From positions 186,001 to 250,000 of the forward strand of contig NZ_LGTC01000001.1 of NCBI RefSeq assembly GCF_001262605.1: a stretch of 64,000 bases of DNA. Direction: 5' to 3'. The notes beneath the pieces are model-generated. The model ran no database searches. It was not told where the DNA came from and saw nothing but the letters and a program-made list of their open reading frames with translations. The stretch is from Pseudobacteroides cellulosolvens ATCC 35603 = DSM 2933. Lineage in GTDB: Bacteria > Bacillota > Clostridia > Acetivibrionales > DSM-2933. Below are positions 1 to 8,718 of this stretch, piece by piece; the stretch's first letter is position 1; the number at the start of each line of letters is the position of its first letter. The translations under genes were made by a program, and so were the position numbers.

Positions 1-810
1 GTAATCGGTACAGGGGGCTACGTTTGTGGTCCTGTTGTTTTTTCAGCGGCTATGAGAAAGATTCCAACTCTCATACATGAACAAAATGCGTTTCCTGGTG
101 TTACCAACAGAATACTTTCCAGGTTTTCCAATATAACAGCCATCAGTTTTAAGGAATCGGAGAAATTCTTTAAGGGTGCAAAAAAAATAGTACTTACCGG
201 TAATCCCATAAGGAAAGAAATGCTGGAGATTGACCGTGCCAAAGCAAGAGAAAGCCTTAAGGTTGACAGCAGCAATCCCCTTGTGGTGATTTTTGGGGGA
301 AGCCTGGGTGCTGAAAAAATTAATCAGTCAGTTGTTGATATGCTTAAAACACATTATCGAGAAGGAACATTTAAGCTTATTTATGCAACAGGAGAGAAAC
401 AGTATAAAAATGTTATGGAAAAATTGGAAGGTCTCTCCTATAAGTCGGTTCAGGTGCTTCCGTATATATTTGACATGGCTGGGGTAATGGCTGCCGCAGA
501 TCTGGCTGTCTGCAGGGCAGGGGCTATAACAATTAGTGAACTTACAGCACTGTCTGTTCCTTCAATCATGATACCTTCACCCTATGTTACGGCAAATCAT
601 CAGGAGCATAATGCCAAAGCACTTGAGAAACATGGTGCGGCATTGGTGATTTTGGAGAAGGACTTAAATGGGGAGGTTCTCCATAAAAAAATTATTGATA
701 CTATAAAAAATAAAGCAAAGCTTAAGGAGATGTCAAAGAACGCGAGTATGATAGGTGTCAGAGACGCAGCAGATAAGATATACAGCCTTGCTATGGGTAT
801 AAAGGTATGA
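1..810 (+). CDS. murG: MurG, undecaprenyl-PP-MurNAc-pentapeptide GlcNAc transferase (5' truncated by window edge)
   Basis: Makes lipid II from lipid I by adding GlcNAc from UDP-GlcNAc, on the inner face of the membrane. The frame is open from base 1, before the first ATG at 52, so the gene begins outside the window and only its C-terminal ~270 residues are present (full MurG is ~360). Visible family motifs are IGTGGYVCGP at the start, IHEQNAFPG, a glycine-rich FGGSLGAEKIN in the C-terminal GT-B lobe, and CRAGAITISEL for UDP-sugar binding. In clostridia murG lies in the dcw division/cell-wall cluster just before murA, and that order is kept here, although the murA that follows is broken. Confidence 0.95.
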   Translation, partial: VIGTGGYVCGPVVFSAAMRKIPTLIHEQNAFPGVTNRILSRFSNITAISFKESEKFFKGAKKIVLTGNPIRKEMLEIDRAKARESLKVDSSNPLVVIFGGSLGAEKINQSVVDMLKTHYREGTFKLIYATGEKQYKNVMEKLEGLSYKSVQVLPYIFDMAGVMAAADLAVCRAGAITISELTALSVPSIMIPSPYVTANHQEHNAKALEKHGAALVILEKDLNGEVLHKKIIDTIKNKAKLKEMSKNASMIGVRDAADKIYSLAMGIKV

Positions 811-845
811 TTAAAAAATTGCTAACGCTGTTTCGCGGCTGGTCG

Positions 846-860
846 TTTAGCTTCGCTAAA
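846..860. other. small GC-richer palindrome downstream of murG
   Basis: TTTAGC-TTC-GCTAAA forms a perfect 6-bp stem in a short stretch (about 820-870) that is richer in G and C than its surroundings. It has no T-run and does not look like a terminator. It may be a copy of a dispersed palindromic repeat, but no second copy was seen in this window. Confidence 0.3.
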
Positions 861-978
861 CTGCTCGCCATGTATCCTGAGTGTTGAAGAATTAAGTCAA
901 CGCATATCTCGTCCTTTTTTTGTAAAAATAAAAAAGTAACATTTTTGTAAACCCAGCATAATATGTAACATAAATAAA

Positions 979-1004
979 AAGGATTAAAGTCTTCTTTAAT
1001 CCTT
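979..1004 (+). terminator. hairpin between murG and the murA remnant
   Basis: AAGGATTAAAG, loop TCTT, CTTTAATCCTT: a perfect 11-bp stem. On the plus strand it is followed by A/T mixed sequence rather than a clean T-run, so termination strength is uncertain. It lies 46 bases before the murA start and could reduce read-through from murG. Confidence 0.5.
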
Positions 1005-1050
1005 ATATAATTATAATTATTTCCACCGGGTTTTCGGAGGTGTTGTAAAA

Positions 1051-1416
1051 ATGAGTAAACTTGTTATTAGCGGTGGACAGAAATTAAAAGGCGAAATAGT
1101 AGTCGAAGGTGCAAAAAATGCTGTTTTACCCATACTTGCAGCGACTGTATTAAACGAGGGTCTTAGCGTCATAAAGAATTGTCCCAGATTGAAAGATGTT
1201 GAAGTAATGGTAAATATATTAAAGAGCCTAGGCTGTAAGGTTAATATGGAAGATAATATTATCCTTATTGATTCTTCAACAATAAACAATACCTTCATTC
1301 CCGAAGAACTGGCTGTCGAAATGAGGTGCTCAATTATCTTTATGGGTGCAATCCTATCAAAGTATGGGAAAGTTACTATAAGTTACCCAGGTGATTGTGT
1401 TACTTTATGGGTATAA
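1051..1416 (+). pseudogene. murA: murA remnant, truncated at the catalytic cysteine
   Basis: MurA (UDP-GlcNAc enolpyruvyl transferase) normally has ~420 residues and starts peptidoglycan synthesis. Here only 121 codons remain, with a good Shine-Dalgarno (GGAGGTG) and a typical N-terminus: KLKGEIVVEGAKNAVLP, then NCPRLKDVEVM, then EMRCSIIFMGAIL. The reading follows the family up to SYPGDC, where the catalytic loop (usually PGGCxIGxRPIDLH) should continue, but gives VTLWV and a stop. None of the three forward frames just downstream resumes MurA. The fragment is therefore a relic left by rearrangement or insertion; the rest of the dcw cluster is absent from the window. A working murA must exist elsewhere. 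An assembly join at this point would look the same. Confidence 0.85.
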
Positions 1417-1530
1417 AGTTAATGTATATGAAAAATGTTAAAATGTTATTATATAAAAATCAAATAAAATTATTATATTAAAAGTGAATAATCTTTACAC
1501 TTTTAATTTTGTTAAACATGTAAAGCTGGT

Positions 1531-2097
1531 TTAACAGTATGTCTTAAAGAAGTTTTTTAATCTATTGGTATCCATTGCTTTTATTATTTCTGCATCTATT
1601 TCAAGTGCTGATGTTAAAATATATGTTATATCCTTATGCAATTGGATAAATCTTTCTTCCAATGGCAAAACCTTTTTAAAGGAATCGGCAAAAACTATTA
1701 TCATAGCTATTGCGATTTTTAGTCTAAGTATGCCAGTGTAAACATCTGCCGATTTTGCTGCGGTTTTTCGTTTTATTCTTATTCTTTTCCCATCTTGCAA
1801 ATCTGCCAGCTTCTGAGCCATCTTATAAAGCTTTAGCCTATTGCTGTCCGATAAAATCCAGGGATTAGACTCGCCTGCTCTTCCGAAAAGCTTTCGTGTC
1901 TCACTGTTTACCTCCAAAAGCTCTTTATGAATTAGCGGTATAACATCGCTGGACTCACGCATGTAGAGGCCAAATTCATTTATGGATGCCAATCTTGCAA
2001 CAGTTTCCCAGAGTGGAATTTTTGTATTCTGAAAGGGTTCATAAGATATTAAGGCACTATAGTCTTCACTATTTATATTACTGCTAAATACGTCCAA
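1531..2097 (-). CDS. hypothetical helical protein, 188 aa
   Basis: Not recognised. The start is TTG, chosen because AAAGGAGG lies 8 bases upstream. The product is soluble, charged and probably mostly helical, with a basic stretch IRIKRKTAAK near the middle followed by a hydrophobic segment (IAIAMIIVFADSF) that is too short and interrupted to be a confident membrane helix. It stands alone on the minus strand between the broken murA and sigI and shares no overlap with either. Nothing in the sequence supports a function. Confidence 0.6.
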   Translation of the reverse strand: MDVFSSNINSEDYSALISYEPFQNTKIPLWETVARLASINEFGLYMRESSDVIPLIHKELLEVNSETRKLFGRAGESNPWILSDSNRLKLYKMAQKLADLQDGKRIRIKRKTAAKSADVYTGILRLKIAIAMIIVFADSFKKVLPLEERFIQLHKDITYILTSALEIDAEIIKAMDTNRLKNFFKTYC

Positions 2098-2553
2098 TTA
2101 GAAAACCTCCTTTAATATATGAAAATAATAATGGTAGAAAATAACTTTAAGAGAAATGCAAGTATTTTATCGGCAATAATATCTTATAACATTATGCCTA
2201 AAAAAGCTATTTGTTTCAGCTTATTCAATTTATTAAATTTTTATAAATAACTATAAGCTTTTATAAAATTTTCATAAACGACCTAAAAATTATTTTCATT
2301 CGAATATTTATATAGAAGTTATTTGAATTAATATGCCGATAAATATATTGATTTCTTGTTAAAAAAGTAAATAATTTACCTTATATTTAACGGCAGTATT
2401 TGTGGCTCTTATATTGATATGATATAATTCAAAATAAAATGAACGTAAAATTTGATAATTTTAATCATTTTTAACTTTTCATTACAATTTAATACAAAAT
2501 CACAAAGCGATTTTGTTTACATAAATTCCTGCTTATAAAAGGGGTGCTTTATT
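2098..2553. other. AT-rich divergent intergenic region
   Basis: 456 bases with no credible ORF between the minus-strand gene at 1531-2097 and sigI. It must hold both divergent promoters. SigI operons are usually autoregulated, so a SigI-type promoter is expected here, but I could not pick one out with confidence. No notable repeats were seen. Confidence 0.4.
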
Positions 2554-3312
2554 TTGATTTTTACTTTTACTGTCTATAATTCTGACAAAGAGCATGCCGG
2601 ACACTTGATTGACAGAATTAAAGAAGGAGATGAAGAGCTTAGGGATAAGTTTATAAACGATTACATACCTTTTATTTTAAAGGTTATTTCCAATGCAGTA
2701 CCAAACAAGGAAGGTCTTAGGAATTGTGATGAATACAGTATTGGGCTTATTGCTTTTAATGAAGCTATCGATAAATTTGACAGCGACAAAAGTTTCAAAA
2801 CATTCAACTTTTTTAGTTTTGCTGAACAGATTATAAAGCGTAGGATAATTGATTATATAAGAATTGTATCAAAAAGGAGTAAGGAAATACCTTTTTCGTA
2901 TCTGGAAGAAAAAGAAACTCAATTTGATGAAAAATATATCAATGAGCCTGCAATATCAAAGTATGACAGGATAGAGCTTTTTCAAGAGATTAAAAGTTTT
3001 GATGAAGAATTAAAAGCATTTGGAATAAAGTTAAGTGATCTGCATAAGTATACACCTAAGCACAGTGACTCAAGAGAGATGTGTGTTAAAGTCGGCAAAA
3101 AGATTGCACAGAATAAGGAAATATTTAAGAAAATAATAAATAAAAAATATTTTCCAATGAAAGAACTGACCAAGATTGTTGATGTACATCCAAGGACTAT
3201 TGAAAGAAATCGAGAATTTATTATATCTGTTTCAATAATATATGGAAATGACTTTGAGCATCTACAGTCCTATCTTGGCCGTACGTTAGGGGGAAGGGGT
3301 AAAAATGGGTAA
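2554..3312 (+). CDS. sigI: SigI-family alternative sigma factor
   Basis: RNA polymerase sigma factor of the SigI family, 252 residues, the usual length. The TTG start is set by AAAAGGGGTG just upstream. The N-terminal sigma-2-like part shows GLIAFNEAIDKF and the helix FFSFAEQIIKRRIIDYIR. The C-terminal SigI-specific part has FPMKELTKIVDVHPRTIERNREFI, the probable DNA-binding helix-turn-helix. The last 8 bases overlap the next gene, rsgI, which indicates translational coupling of sigma factor and anti-sigma factor. In cellulolytic clostridia such pairs control cellulosome and plant-polysaccharide hydrolase genes in response to substrate outside the cell. Confidence 0.93.
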   Translation: MIFTFTVYNSDKEHAGHLIDRIKEGDEELRDKFINDYIPFILKVISNAVPNKEGLRNCDEYSIGLIAFNEAIDKFDSDKSFKTFNFFSFAEQIIKRRIIDYIRIVSKRSKEIPFSYLEEKETQFDEKYINEPAISKYDRIELFQEIKSFDEELKAFGIKLSDLHKYTPKHSDSREMCVKVGKKIAQNKEIFKKIINKKYFPMKELTKIVDVHPRTIERNREFIISVSIIYGNDFEHLQSYLGRTLGGRGKNG

Positions 3313-5245
3313 GAAAGGTATAATAATAGATGTTGAAAAACATTTTGTTACTGTATTAACTGAGGATAATGGATATTACAAATTGGCTAGAAAGCCTACC
3401 ATGTATGTAAGTCAGGAGATATACTTCAATAAGAGTGATGTCATAAATACGGCTTATATTATAAGAAGGGCTTCATTAGCAGCAGCTATAGTATTTATTA
3501 TAGGAATATCCATATTTGTAAGTATGATGTTAAACAAAAATACTTATAACGACAAGATTTTGGCATATGTCAGTCTTGATATAAATCCCAGTATTCAGTT
3601 TGCTATTGACAAAGATTATAAGGTTATGGATGCTGATTATATTAACAAAGATGCCATGGAACTGATGGCGGATTTAGAACCTGAGGGTATGAAAATAAGT
3701 GAGGCTTTCTATATAATAATTAATAGATGTGTTGAAAAAGGTATAGTCAAAGAGGATACTAAAAATTATTATTTAATATCAGGTGCTGTTAAATCAAATA
3801 AGAATTCAGATAGAGATGTAGCTAAAACAAATGAGAATAAGCTAAACAGCCTTCTTTACAGTTTAAAGAAAAATGTATCAGCAATGCATGGAAAAAACAA
3901 TGAGGTAGATGTCTTCCAGCTTGATAGAAATGATATTGAAGCTGCAAAAAAGAGTGGAATCTCATTAGGAAGATATGCTTTATATAAAGAAATAGTAAAG
4001 ACAGGCAGCAAAATATCACTTAATGATGCTAAAAATTTTGAAGTTTCGGATTTGATGATAACTTATCAGAAAAACAAGGGTAATATGGCATATAACACAC
4101 CAACTATGGATAATATGGAGACAGCTGCCAATAGTCCGTCAACCGATATTATTAGGACACCTTTTCCATCAGGTTTGGAAAGTAGTTCAATACCCGGCAA
4201 CACACAAAACATATTGAGCACCCCTGATAATTTAAATACAAAAAGTATATTAAGTACTCCAATAAAGGGCTCAAATAATAATTCAAACAGTATAAGACCA
4301 TCAGCTGATGTATCAAAGAGTGCTGCTGCAGCAACCCCAAAGCCTGAAACAGGTACAGGGTTATTGGCAGAGTACTATGATAATATAGACCTGACAAAAC
4401 TTGTAACGACTCGAGTCGACAAGCATATTAACTTCTTCTGGTTTTCAGGCATGGAACCGGCGCCTGGGGTAAAGAAAGATGACTCATACAGTGTCCGATG
4501 GACAGGGTATATTAAGCCTCCATATACAGGGGAATACAAGTTTTATGTTAATCGTGATAACGGAGTTAGGCTTTGGATAAACAATGAGCTGGTTATAGAC
4601 AAATGGAATGAGCAATGGAATGTGATTGATACAGGAAAAATAATACTAGTAGGAAATCAAAAATATGATATAAAAGTTGAGTTTTACAACAATACCGGTA
4701 ATGGGATAATTTCCTTATGGTGGACCAGCATTTTAGTGGAAAAATCTGTTGTTCCTGCTTCATGTCTATATCCTGCTGCAAAACAGCCTGAACAAGCTGT
4801 ATTGCCCGGTGAAGGCAAGGGGTTAAGCTATGAATATTATGATAATACCGATTTAACTGTACTTAAAGCAACAGGCACTGATAAGGAAATCAATTTTAAC
4901 TGGGGAACCGGTTCACCGGACCAAAGAGTTCATCAGGATCAAAAGTACAGTATAAGATGGACAGGCTATGTAGAGCCTCTTTATGATGAGAGTTATAAAT
5001 TTCACATTGATTATGACGGCGGCATTAAGCTTTGGGTAGATGATAAACTGGAAATAAACGAATGGGTTGATTCTGACAAATCCTCAGCAGCAACCAGAGA
5101 AATAAAACTAAAAGCTGGAAATAAGCATAAAATAAAGCTTGAGTATTTTAATGGAAATATGTATGGAAGGGTTAAACTTATGTGGAGCAGTCCTTCTACT
5201 GAAAAGTCGATAATTCCTATGACCAGGCTATTCGCTAAGGAATGA
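3305..5245 (+). CDS. rsgI: RsgI-type transmembrane anti-sigma factor with two PA14 domains
   Basis: Membrane anti-sigma factor that holds the SigI encoded just upstream. Order of parts: RsgI N-terminal cytoplasmic domain (residues ~1-50), one membrane helix (~58-77), an extracytoplasmic segment with YVSLDINPSIQ, then a Ser/Thr/Pro-rich linker (~260-345) and two PA14 domains (~350-490 and ~502-640) with repeated RWTGY, GEYKFY/SYKFHI and GxxLWW/KLMW signatures. Asn94-Pro95 in DINPS corresponds to the site where RsgI proteins are known to self-cleave. PA14-bearing RsgI proteins of C. thermocellum bind plant polysaccharides (RsgI3, pectin), so this one probably senses a carbohydrate polymer. The exact ligand cannot be read from sequence. 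It overlaps sigI by 8 bases. Confidence 0.92.
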   Translation: MGKKGIIIDVEKHFVTVLTEDNGYYKLARKPTMYVSQEIYFNKSDVINTAYIIRRASLAAAIVFIIGISIFVSMMLNKNTYNDKILAYVSLDINPSIQFAIDKDYKVMDADYINKDAMELMADLEPEGMKISEAFYIIINRCVEKGIVKEDTKNYYLISGAVKSNKNSDRDVAKTNENKLNSLLYSLKKNVSAMHGKNNEVDVFQLDRNDIEAAKKSGISLGRYALYKEIVKTGSKISLNDAKNFEVSDLMITYQKNKGNMAYNTPTMDNMETAANSPSTDIIRTPFPSGLESSSIPGNTQNILSTPDNLNTKSILSTPIKGSNNNSNSIRPSADVSKSAAAATPKPETGTGLLAEYYDNIDLTKLVTTRVDKHINFFWFSGMEPAPGVKKDDSYSVRWTGYIKPPYTGEYKFYVNRDNGVRLWINNELVIDKWNEQWNVIDTGKIILVGNQKYDIKVEFYNNTGNGIISLWWTSILVEKSVVPASCLYPAAKQPEQAVLPGEGKGLSYEYYDNTDLTVLKATGTDKEINFNWGTGSPDQRVHQDQKYSIRWTGYVEPLYDESYKFHIDYDGGIKLWVDDKLEINEWVDSDKSSAATREIKLKAGNKHKIKLEYFNGNMYGRVKLMWSSPSTEKSIIPMTRLFAKE

Positions 5246-5256
5246 TTAAAGAATTT

Positions 5257-5303
5257 AAGGACCTTATAGATAACTTAAAGTTTAGTTTCTATAAGGTCCT
5301 TTT
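5257..5303 (+). terminator. rho-independent terminator after rsgI
   Basis: AAGGACCTTATAGA pairs perfectly with TCTATAAGGTCCTT across a 17-base loop and is followed by TTT. It closes the sigI-rsgI operon and faces the convergent minus-strand locus. Confidence 0.8.
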
Positions 5304-5367
5304 GACCTCTTGGGAAATTATAGCATTTTATAAATCAGGCAATAAGGGCATTTCAAAAAATACCTAA

Positions 5368-6123
5368 CTAATCTGTCACAATCATTGTTAATGTTCCGCT
5401 GGAACTTGATCCGAAATCATTAACAAGTTTCCATTTATAATTGAAAATACCTTTTCTTTCAGCGATAACAGCTACACTTCTTGATTGTGGTTCAGGGCTT
5501 TTATCGTCCATTGAGCTTGTTGATATAACTTCATTGTTTTCATATAGTATAAGAGTAGTTCCATTATTTCCTCCAAACATGTTCATTGTCAATGTGAAAT
5601 ATTCTCCTACTTTTGTTGTATATGTATCTGACGATATTTGAACTGTTCCTGGAACTCCCTGTGCTTTTGCCACAATAGGAACTACAGTTGAAGGTTTTGG
5701 CTTCGTTGAAGGCTTTGAAGAAGGCCTTGAGGATTGAACTGTCTTTTTCGGAGTTGCCTTTCTTACTGTTGGCGTAGGCCTTGGTGCCTTGGTACTTGTA
5801 GGCTTCAGCTTTGTAGTTTGAACAGGTGCAACTGTAGAAACTGCAGAAGACGAAGTGTTTTCAACATTTACAGAACTGCTGCCATCATTTGAGTCTAGTG
5901 GGGAACCAGCTTTAGGAGACAGTGTTTGTTCTACTACAGCAGGGGTGGGGATTGTTTCTGGAGACTCAGTAACTTCAATAACTTCTGTAGCTTCCGGTTG
6001 TTCAATATCTCCAGTATCATCACTATCTTCATTTTCTATATCTGCTTCTTCTGCCTGCATATCATCCAGCACAATTACCTTGCTTGAAGGAGAAGGGGAT
6101 GATGTTTCAGCAGATTTATTCAA
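5368..6123 (-). CDS. Ser/Pro/Thr-rich linker plus Ig-like C-terminal domain; probable extracellular tail of the upstream SigI-RsgI fusion
   Basis: 251 codons, formally opening at a TTG that overlaps the preceding stop (TTGA). There is no signal peptide and no membrane helix. About 160 residues of acidic then Ser/Thr/Pro-rich low-complexity sequence (repeated SKPSTKPKPS-like units) lead to a ~85-residue domain with GEYFTLTMNMFGGNNGT, LILYENNEVI and GIFNYKWKLVNDFGSSSS. This layout resembles the Ig-like accessory domains appended to clostridial secreted glycanases. A tail of this kind makes sense only outside the cell, so it most likely belongs to the 6120-7064 protein, whose frame ends right after its membrane helix. 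A -1 shift near the GGGG run at 6134-6137 would join them. A sequencing error, a decayed gene or programmed frameshifting would all fit. Confidence 0.6.
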   Translation of the reverse strand: MNKSAETSSPSPSSKVIVLDDMQAEEADIENEDSDDTGDIEQPEATEVIEVTESPETIPTPAVVEQTLSPKAGSPLDSNDGSSSVNVENTSSSAVSTVAPVQTTKLKPTSTKAPRPTPTVRKATPKKTVQSSRPSSKPSTKPKPSTVVPIVAKAQGVPGTVQISSDTYTTKVGEYFTLTMNMFGGNNGTTLILYENNEVISTSSMDDKSPEPQSRSVAVIAERKGIFNYKWKLVNDFGSSSSGTLTMIVTD

Positions 6124-7064
6124 GAATGCTTTGCCCCAAATAAGATAACTAATATAACTGCAGCAGAGCCTATCGCAATAGCACCAAATCTTATGAACTT
6201 ACTGTAATATAGCTTGGAACCGTCTTTGTTCAACTGAACCTGTTTACCTATACTCCTATTATTACTCCTGTCAACTTTTATAATAACGAATTGTCCTGAA
6301 AAGTTCATAACAATTGCGTCTTTTTTGAATAACTCAAGAATGATACCGATATTCTCTGTAGTTTTACCCTGTTCAATATTTATAAGGTAGCTTTTTAAAA
6401 CCTTCAGATCACTTTTTAAAATAATAGAAATGGCAATTATGTACTCCTTATTCTTTTCTACTAATTTTTTTTGAATTTTAAACTTTTCATCCAGATCATC
6501 TATAGGGATGGCTTTAATACTAAACATATTTTTGTATAGGATTTTACTGCCAGCAATGGATTTAGCAACATTTAATGAAAACATGATTTGGTCTACTTCT
6601 CTTGGACCTAAAAAATACAAATCCCTCAATGTTATTCCAAACTCCCAAAGCTTTTGCTTGAATACAATGATCTCATCCTTATTTTCAAAATTACGGTACA
6701 GATACTCTTTAGAATTATCATTGGAAGAATCATCAACGGACATGCTTTTGGAATTTTCCTCCCATAAAAAGTGGTATATCCATTCCTTAATGATTTTTTC
6801 AGAATATGCAGCAAAAGATTCATTATCGTTAAAGTCATAATGATCAATGCAGTAGTTGAAAGCGGTAATAGCAGCATCGTATTCCTTACTATTTGTAGGA
6901 ATGGCAGATTTGCCTAATACTTGGGACACAACCTTCATTATCATATTCTTGTTTTCTTCAATAAAGCGTTCTCTCAGGGCAATATCTCCCTGTCTTATTT
7001 TATTAATGTAAGCACTGAAACTATCATTATTAAAAACATCATTATTTTGAAAATCCGAGCTCAT
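6120..7064 (-). CDS. fused SigI-like sigma factor / RsgI N-terminal domain with membrane helix (locus 1)
   Basis: 314 residues, ATG start with GGAG 8 bases upstream. Residues ~1-230 follow SigI: KIRQGDIALRERFIEENK, an AFNYCIDHYDF segment and a C-terminal EKNKEYIIAISIIL like the end of SigI. The chain then runs into an RsgI-type anti-sigma domain (~238-285, IGIILELFKKDAIVMNFSGQFVIIK) and a single membrane helix (~290-311), where it stops. Sigma and anti-sigma are normally separate polypeptides, so this is an unusual cis-tethered form. The DINPS self-cleavage segment of true RsgI is missing. The likely extracellular tail lies in the next frame (5368-6123). It is paralogous to 7465-8691, clearly a tandem duplication. 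Confidence 0.8.
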   Translation of the reverse strand: MSSDFQNNDVFNNDSFSAYINKIRQGDIALRERFIEENKNMIMKVVSQVLGKSAIPTNSKEYDAAITAFNYCIDHYDFNDNESFAAYSEKIIKEWIYHFLWEENSKSMSVDDSSNDNSKEYLYRNFENKDEIIVFKQKLWEFGITLRDLYFLGPREVDQIMFSLNVAKSIAGSKILYKNMFSIKAIPIDDLDEKFKIQKKLVEKNKEYIIAISIILKSDLKVLKSYLINIEQGKTTENIGIILELFKKDAIVMNFSGQFVIIKVDRSNNRSIGKQVQLNKDGSKLYYSKFIRFGAIAIGSAAVILVILFGAKHS

Positions 7065-7177
7065 CTTATCATCTCCAAGGTAAAATTTGTTTAGGAATGG
7101 ATTTATTCTGTTATATTTAAAAATGATTAAATATATTTTTAATCATCCCTATTATTCGTTCGTTAGTAAAGAATTAC

Positions 7178-7522
7178 CTAATTTACTGCTATAGCAATAG
7201 TTTCGCTGCTTGCTGATCCTTTGGCATTAAGCAGCTTATACCTATATTTGAATGTTCCTTTCGATTTTGCCTTAAATGACATGGACTCAGTTTGTTGGTT
7301 TGGTGAGTTGTCTTTATGTCTTTTATAAAGCACTATTTTATCGTTTTCATAAAGAACGATAACTGTGCCGTTATTTCCACCAGCCATGTTCATTGAAATG
7401 TTATAAGAATCACCAACATTGACACTTTCTATATCACAACTGATTACCGGAGTATCCGGCGGGCCTACAGCTTTATCTGTTGGCGGTGTTGGCTCAGGTA
7501 CTTTTTTAGTTGCTTTTGGTTT
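7178..7522 (-). pseudogene. out-of-frame C-terminal tail of the second SigI-RsgI fusion
   Basis: An open frame that continues the 7465-8691 protein after a -1 shift at the five-A run (7520-7524, minus-strand ACCAAAAACC). Read through the shift, the linker KPKATKKVPEPTPPTDK leads into a domain with GDSYNISMNMAGGNNGT, IVLYENDKIV and GTFKYRYKLLNAKGSAS, which matches the tail of locus 1 (GEYFTLTMNMFGGNNGT, LILYENNEVI). The similarity of the two tails shows this is real former or present coding sequence. There is no separate ribosome binding site or signal peptide for it. Confidence 0.65.
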
Positions 7523-8691
7523 TTGGTGTCCGTTGGTTTTATTGGTGTACTTGTGTATAAAGGTTCTGATGTTGGTACTGCAGGTACAAAGCTTGGGCTT
7601 TGTGTACTTACCTTTGGGGTAGGACTAAGTAATGCTGATGCAGTAGCAGTAACCACCGGAACCGTAGGATTTTTATCCATGCTGCCATCACTTACGGCAA
7701 CATTTTTACCATCCGGATCTTTTGGTGAATATACTGTGGTTGAATCGTCCCTTAACAGGTAAGTAAAACCTACAAGAAGAGTAAGGGTTATAATAAAAAA
7801 GCTGGCAGCAAATACCGAATATTTGGTGATATTTGACGGCCTTTTTATGTAATCGCTGTTTATGAGCATTTGCTTACCAATATATAGGGTCGGGTTGCTT
7901 TTTATATTGTTAATGGTAAATTTGCCCTCTAAAGTAAAAAATAAAGCCTTATCTTTAAAAAGTTCAAGAATTATACCTACATTATCGGAGGGTCTATTGC
8001 CCGATTCGGTATTCTTAAGGTAGCTTTTAAATATCCCCAGGTTACTGTTTAATATAAGTGCTAGGGCAATAATGTAATCCTTATGTTTTTCAATAAATTT
8101 TTTATTATTTTTAGTATCCTTGTCAAGCATATCATATGGAATGCCTGACTTTGATGTAATCTTCTGGAAAACCTCATGGTTTGACAAAAACTTTCGCACA
8201 ATAGAGAGTGAAGTATTGATAGACTCTTTATCAACAGGGGTAACTTTAACCAACGAATCTAAAGTGATACCCAATTCCCATAATTTAAGTTTGAATCTGG
8301 AGATTTCGTCCTTGTTTTCATAATCTCTGTATAGGTACTCGCTTTCAATTTGTGCATTATAAGTTGTTGAATTAGAGCTCTCAAATTTTATAAAATCATA
8401 AATGGAGTTTTTAATAACCTTTTCTGCATAAGTTAAAAAGTCATCATTACTTTCTAAATCATATGTATCAATGGCATAATTAAATGATGACAAGCCTATT
8501 TCAAATTCCTTGCTGTTTTGAGGTATTGTCGACCTTTTTAAGGCATTGGACACGACCTTAAGAATAAAACTTTTGTTTTCATCAATAAAATCGCTTCTAG
8601 ATTCATTATCTCCTAATCGTAAACCCTCAATAAATGTTTTCAGGTTTTCTCTGGATAATTTATCCCTACTAAAAAAATTTGAACTGCTCAA
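7465..8691 (-). CDS. fused SigI-like sigma factor / RsgI N-terminal domain with membrane helix (locus 2)
   Basis: 408 residues from a TTG start supported by GGAGG 7 bases upstream. The SigI-like part (~1-232) has GLRLGDNESRSDFIDENK, FNYAIDTYDLE and KHKDYIIALALIL. An RsgI anti-sigma domain follows (~240-290, NVGIILELFKDKALFF), then a membrane helix (~296-316) and a Ser/Thr/Pro-rich exterior linker (~320-390). The last residues after STPIKPTDTK look wrong (KNQKQLKKYLSQ, basic) and reflect a frame change at an A5 run; the proper continuation is at 7178-7522. It is paralogous to locus 1 and reads in the same direction ahead of it. Its function is presumably a membrane-tethered sigma factor answering an extracellular signal. 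Confidence 0.8.
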   Translation of the reverse strand: MSSSNFFSRDKLSRENLKTFIEGLRLGDNESRSDFIDENKSFILKVVSNALKRSTIPQNSKEFEIGLSSFNYAIDTYDLESNDDFLTYAEKVIKNSIYDFIKFESSNSTTYNAQIESEYLYRDYENKDEISRFKLKLWELGITLDSLVKVTPVDKESINTSLSIVRKFLSNHEVFQKITSKSGIPYDMLDKDTKNNKKFIEKHKDYIIALALILNSNLGIFKSYLKNTESGNRPSDNVGIILELFKDKALFFTLEGKFTINNIKSNPTLYIGKQMLINSDYIKRPSNITKYSVFAASFFIITLTLLVGFTYLLRDDSTTVYSPKDPDGKNVAVSDGSMDKNPTVPVVTATASALLSPTPKVSTQSPSFVPAVPTSEPLYTSTPIKPTDTKNQKQLKKYLSQHRQQIKL

Positions 8692-8718
8692 TTGACTTCC
8701 TCCATATGATATTAAACA

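Noticed and set aside
5855..6148. Plus-strand Ser/Thr-rich ORF opposite the locus-1 tail
   Set aside because: Same reason: antisense shadow of a low-complexity linker, without a start signal.
7515..7530. Classical slippery heptamer for programmed -1 frameshifting in fusion locus 2
   Set aside because: The site reads C-AAA-AAC in the zero frame, which only partly fits X-XXY-YYZ, and no clear stimulatory stem or internal Shine-Dalgarno was identified; kept only as one of several explanations.
7419..7762. Plus-strand ORFs across the linker of the second SigI-RsgI fusion
   Set aside because: They are antisense to Ser/Thr/Pro-rich coding sequence, which gives low-complexity open frames on the other strand.
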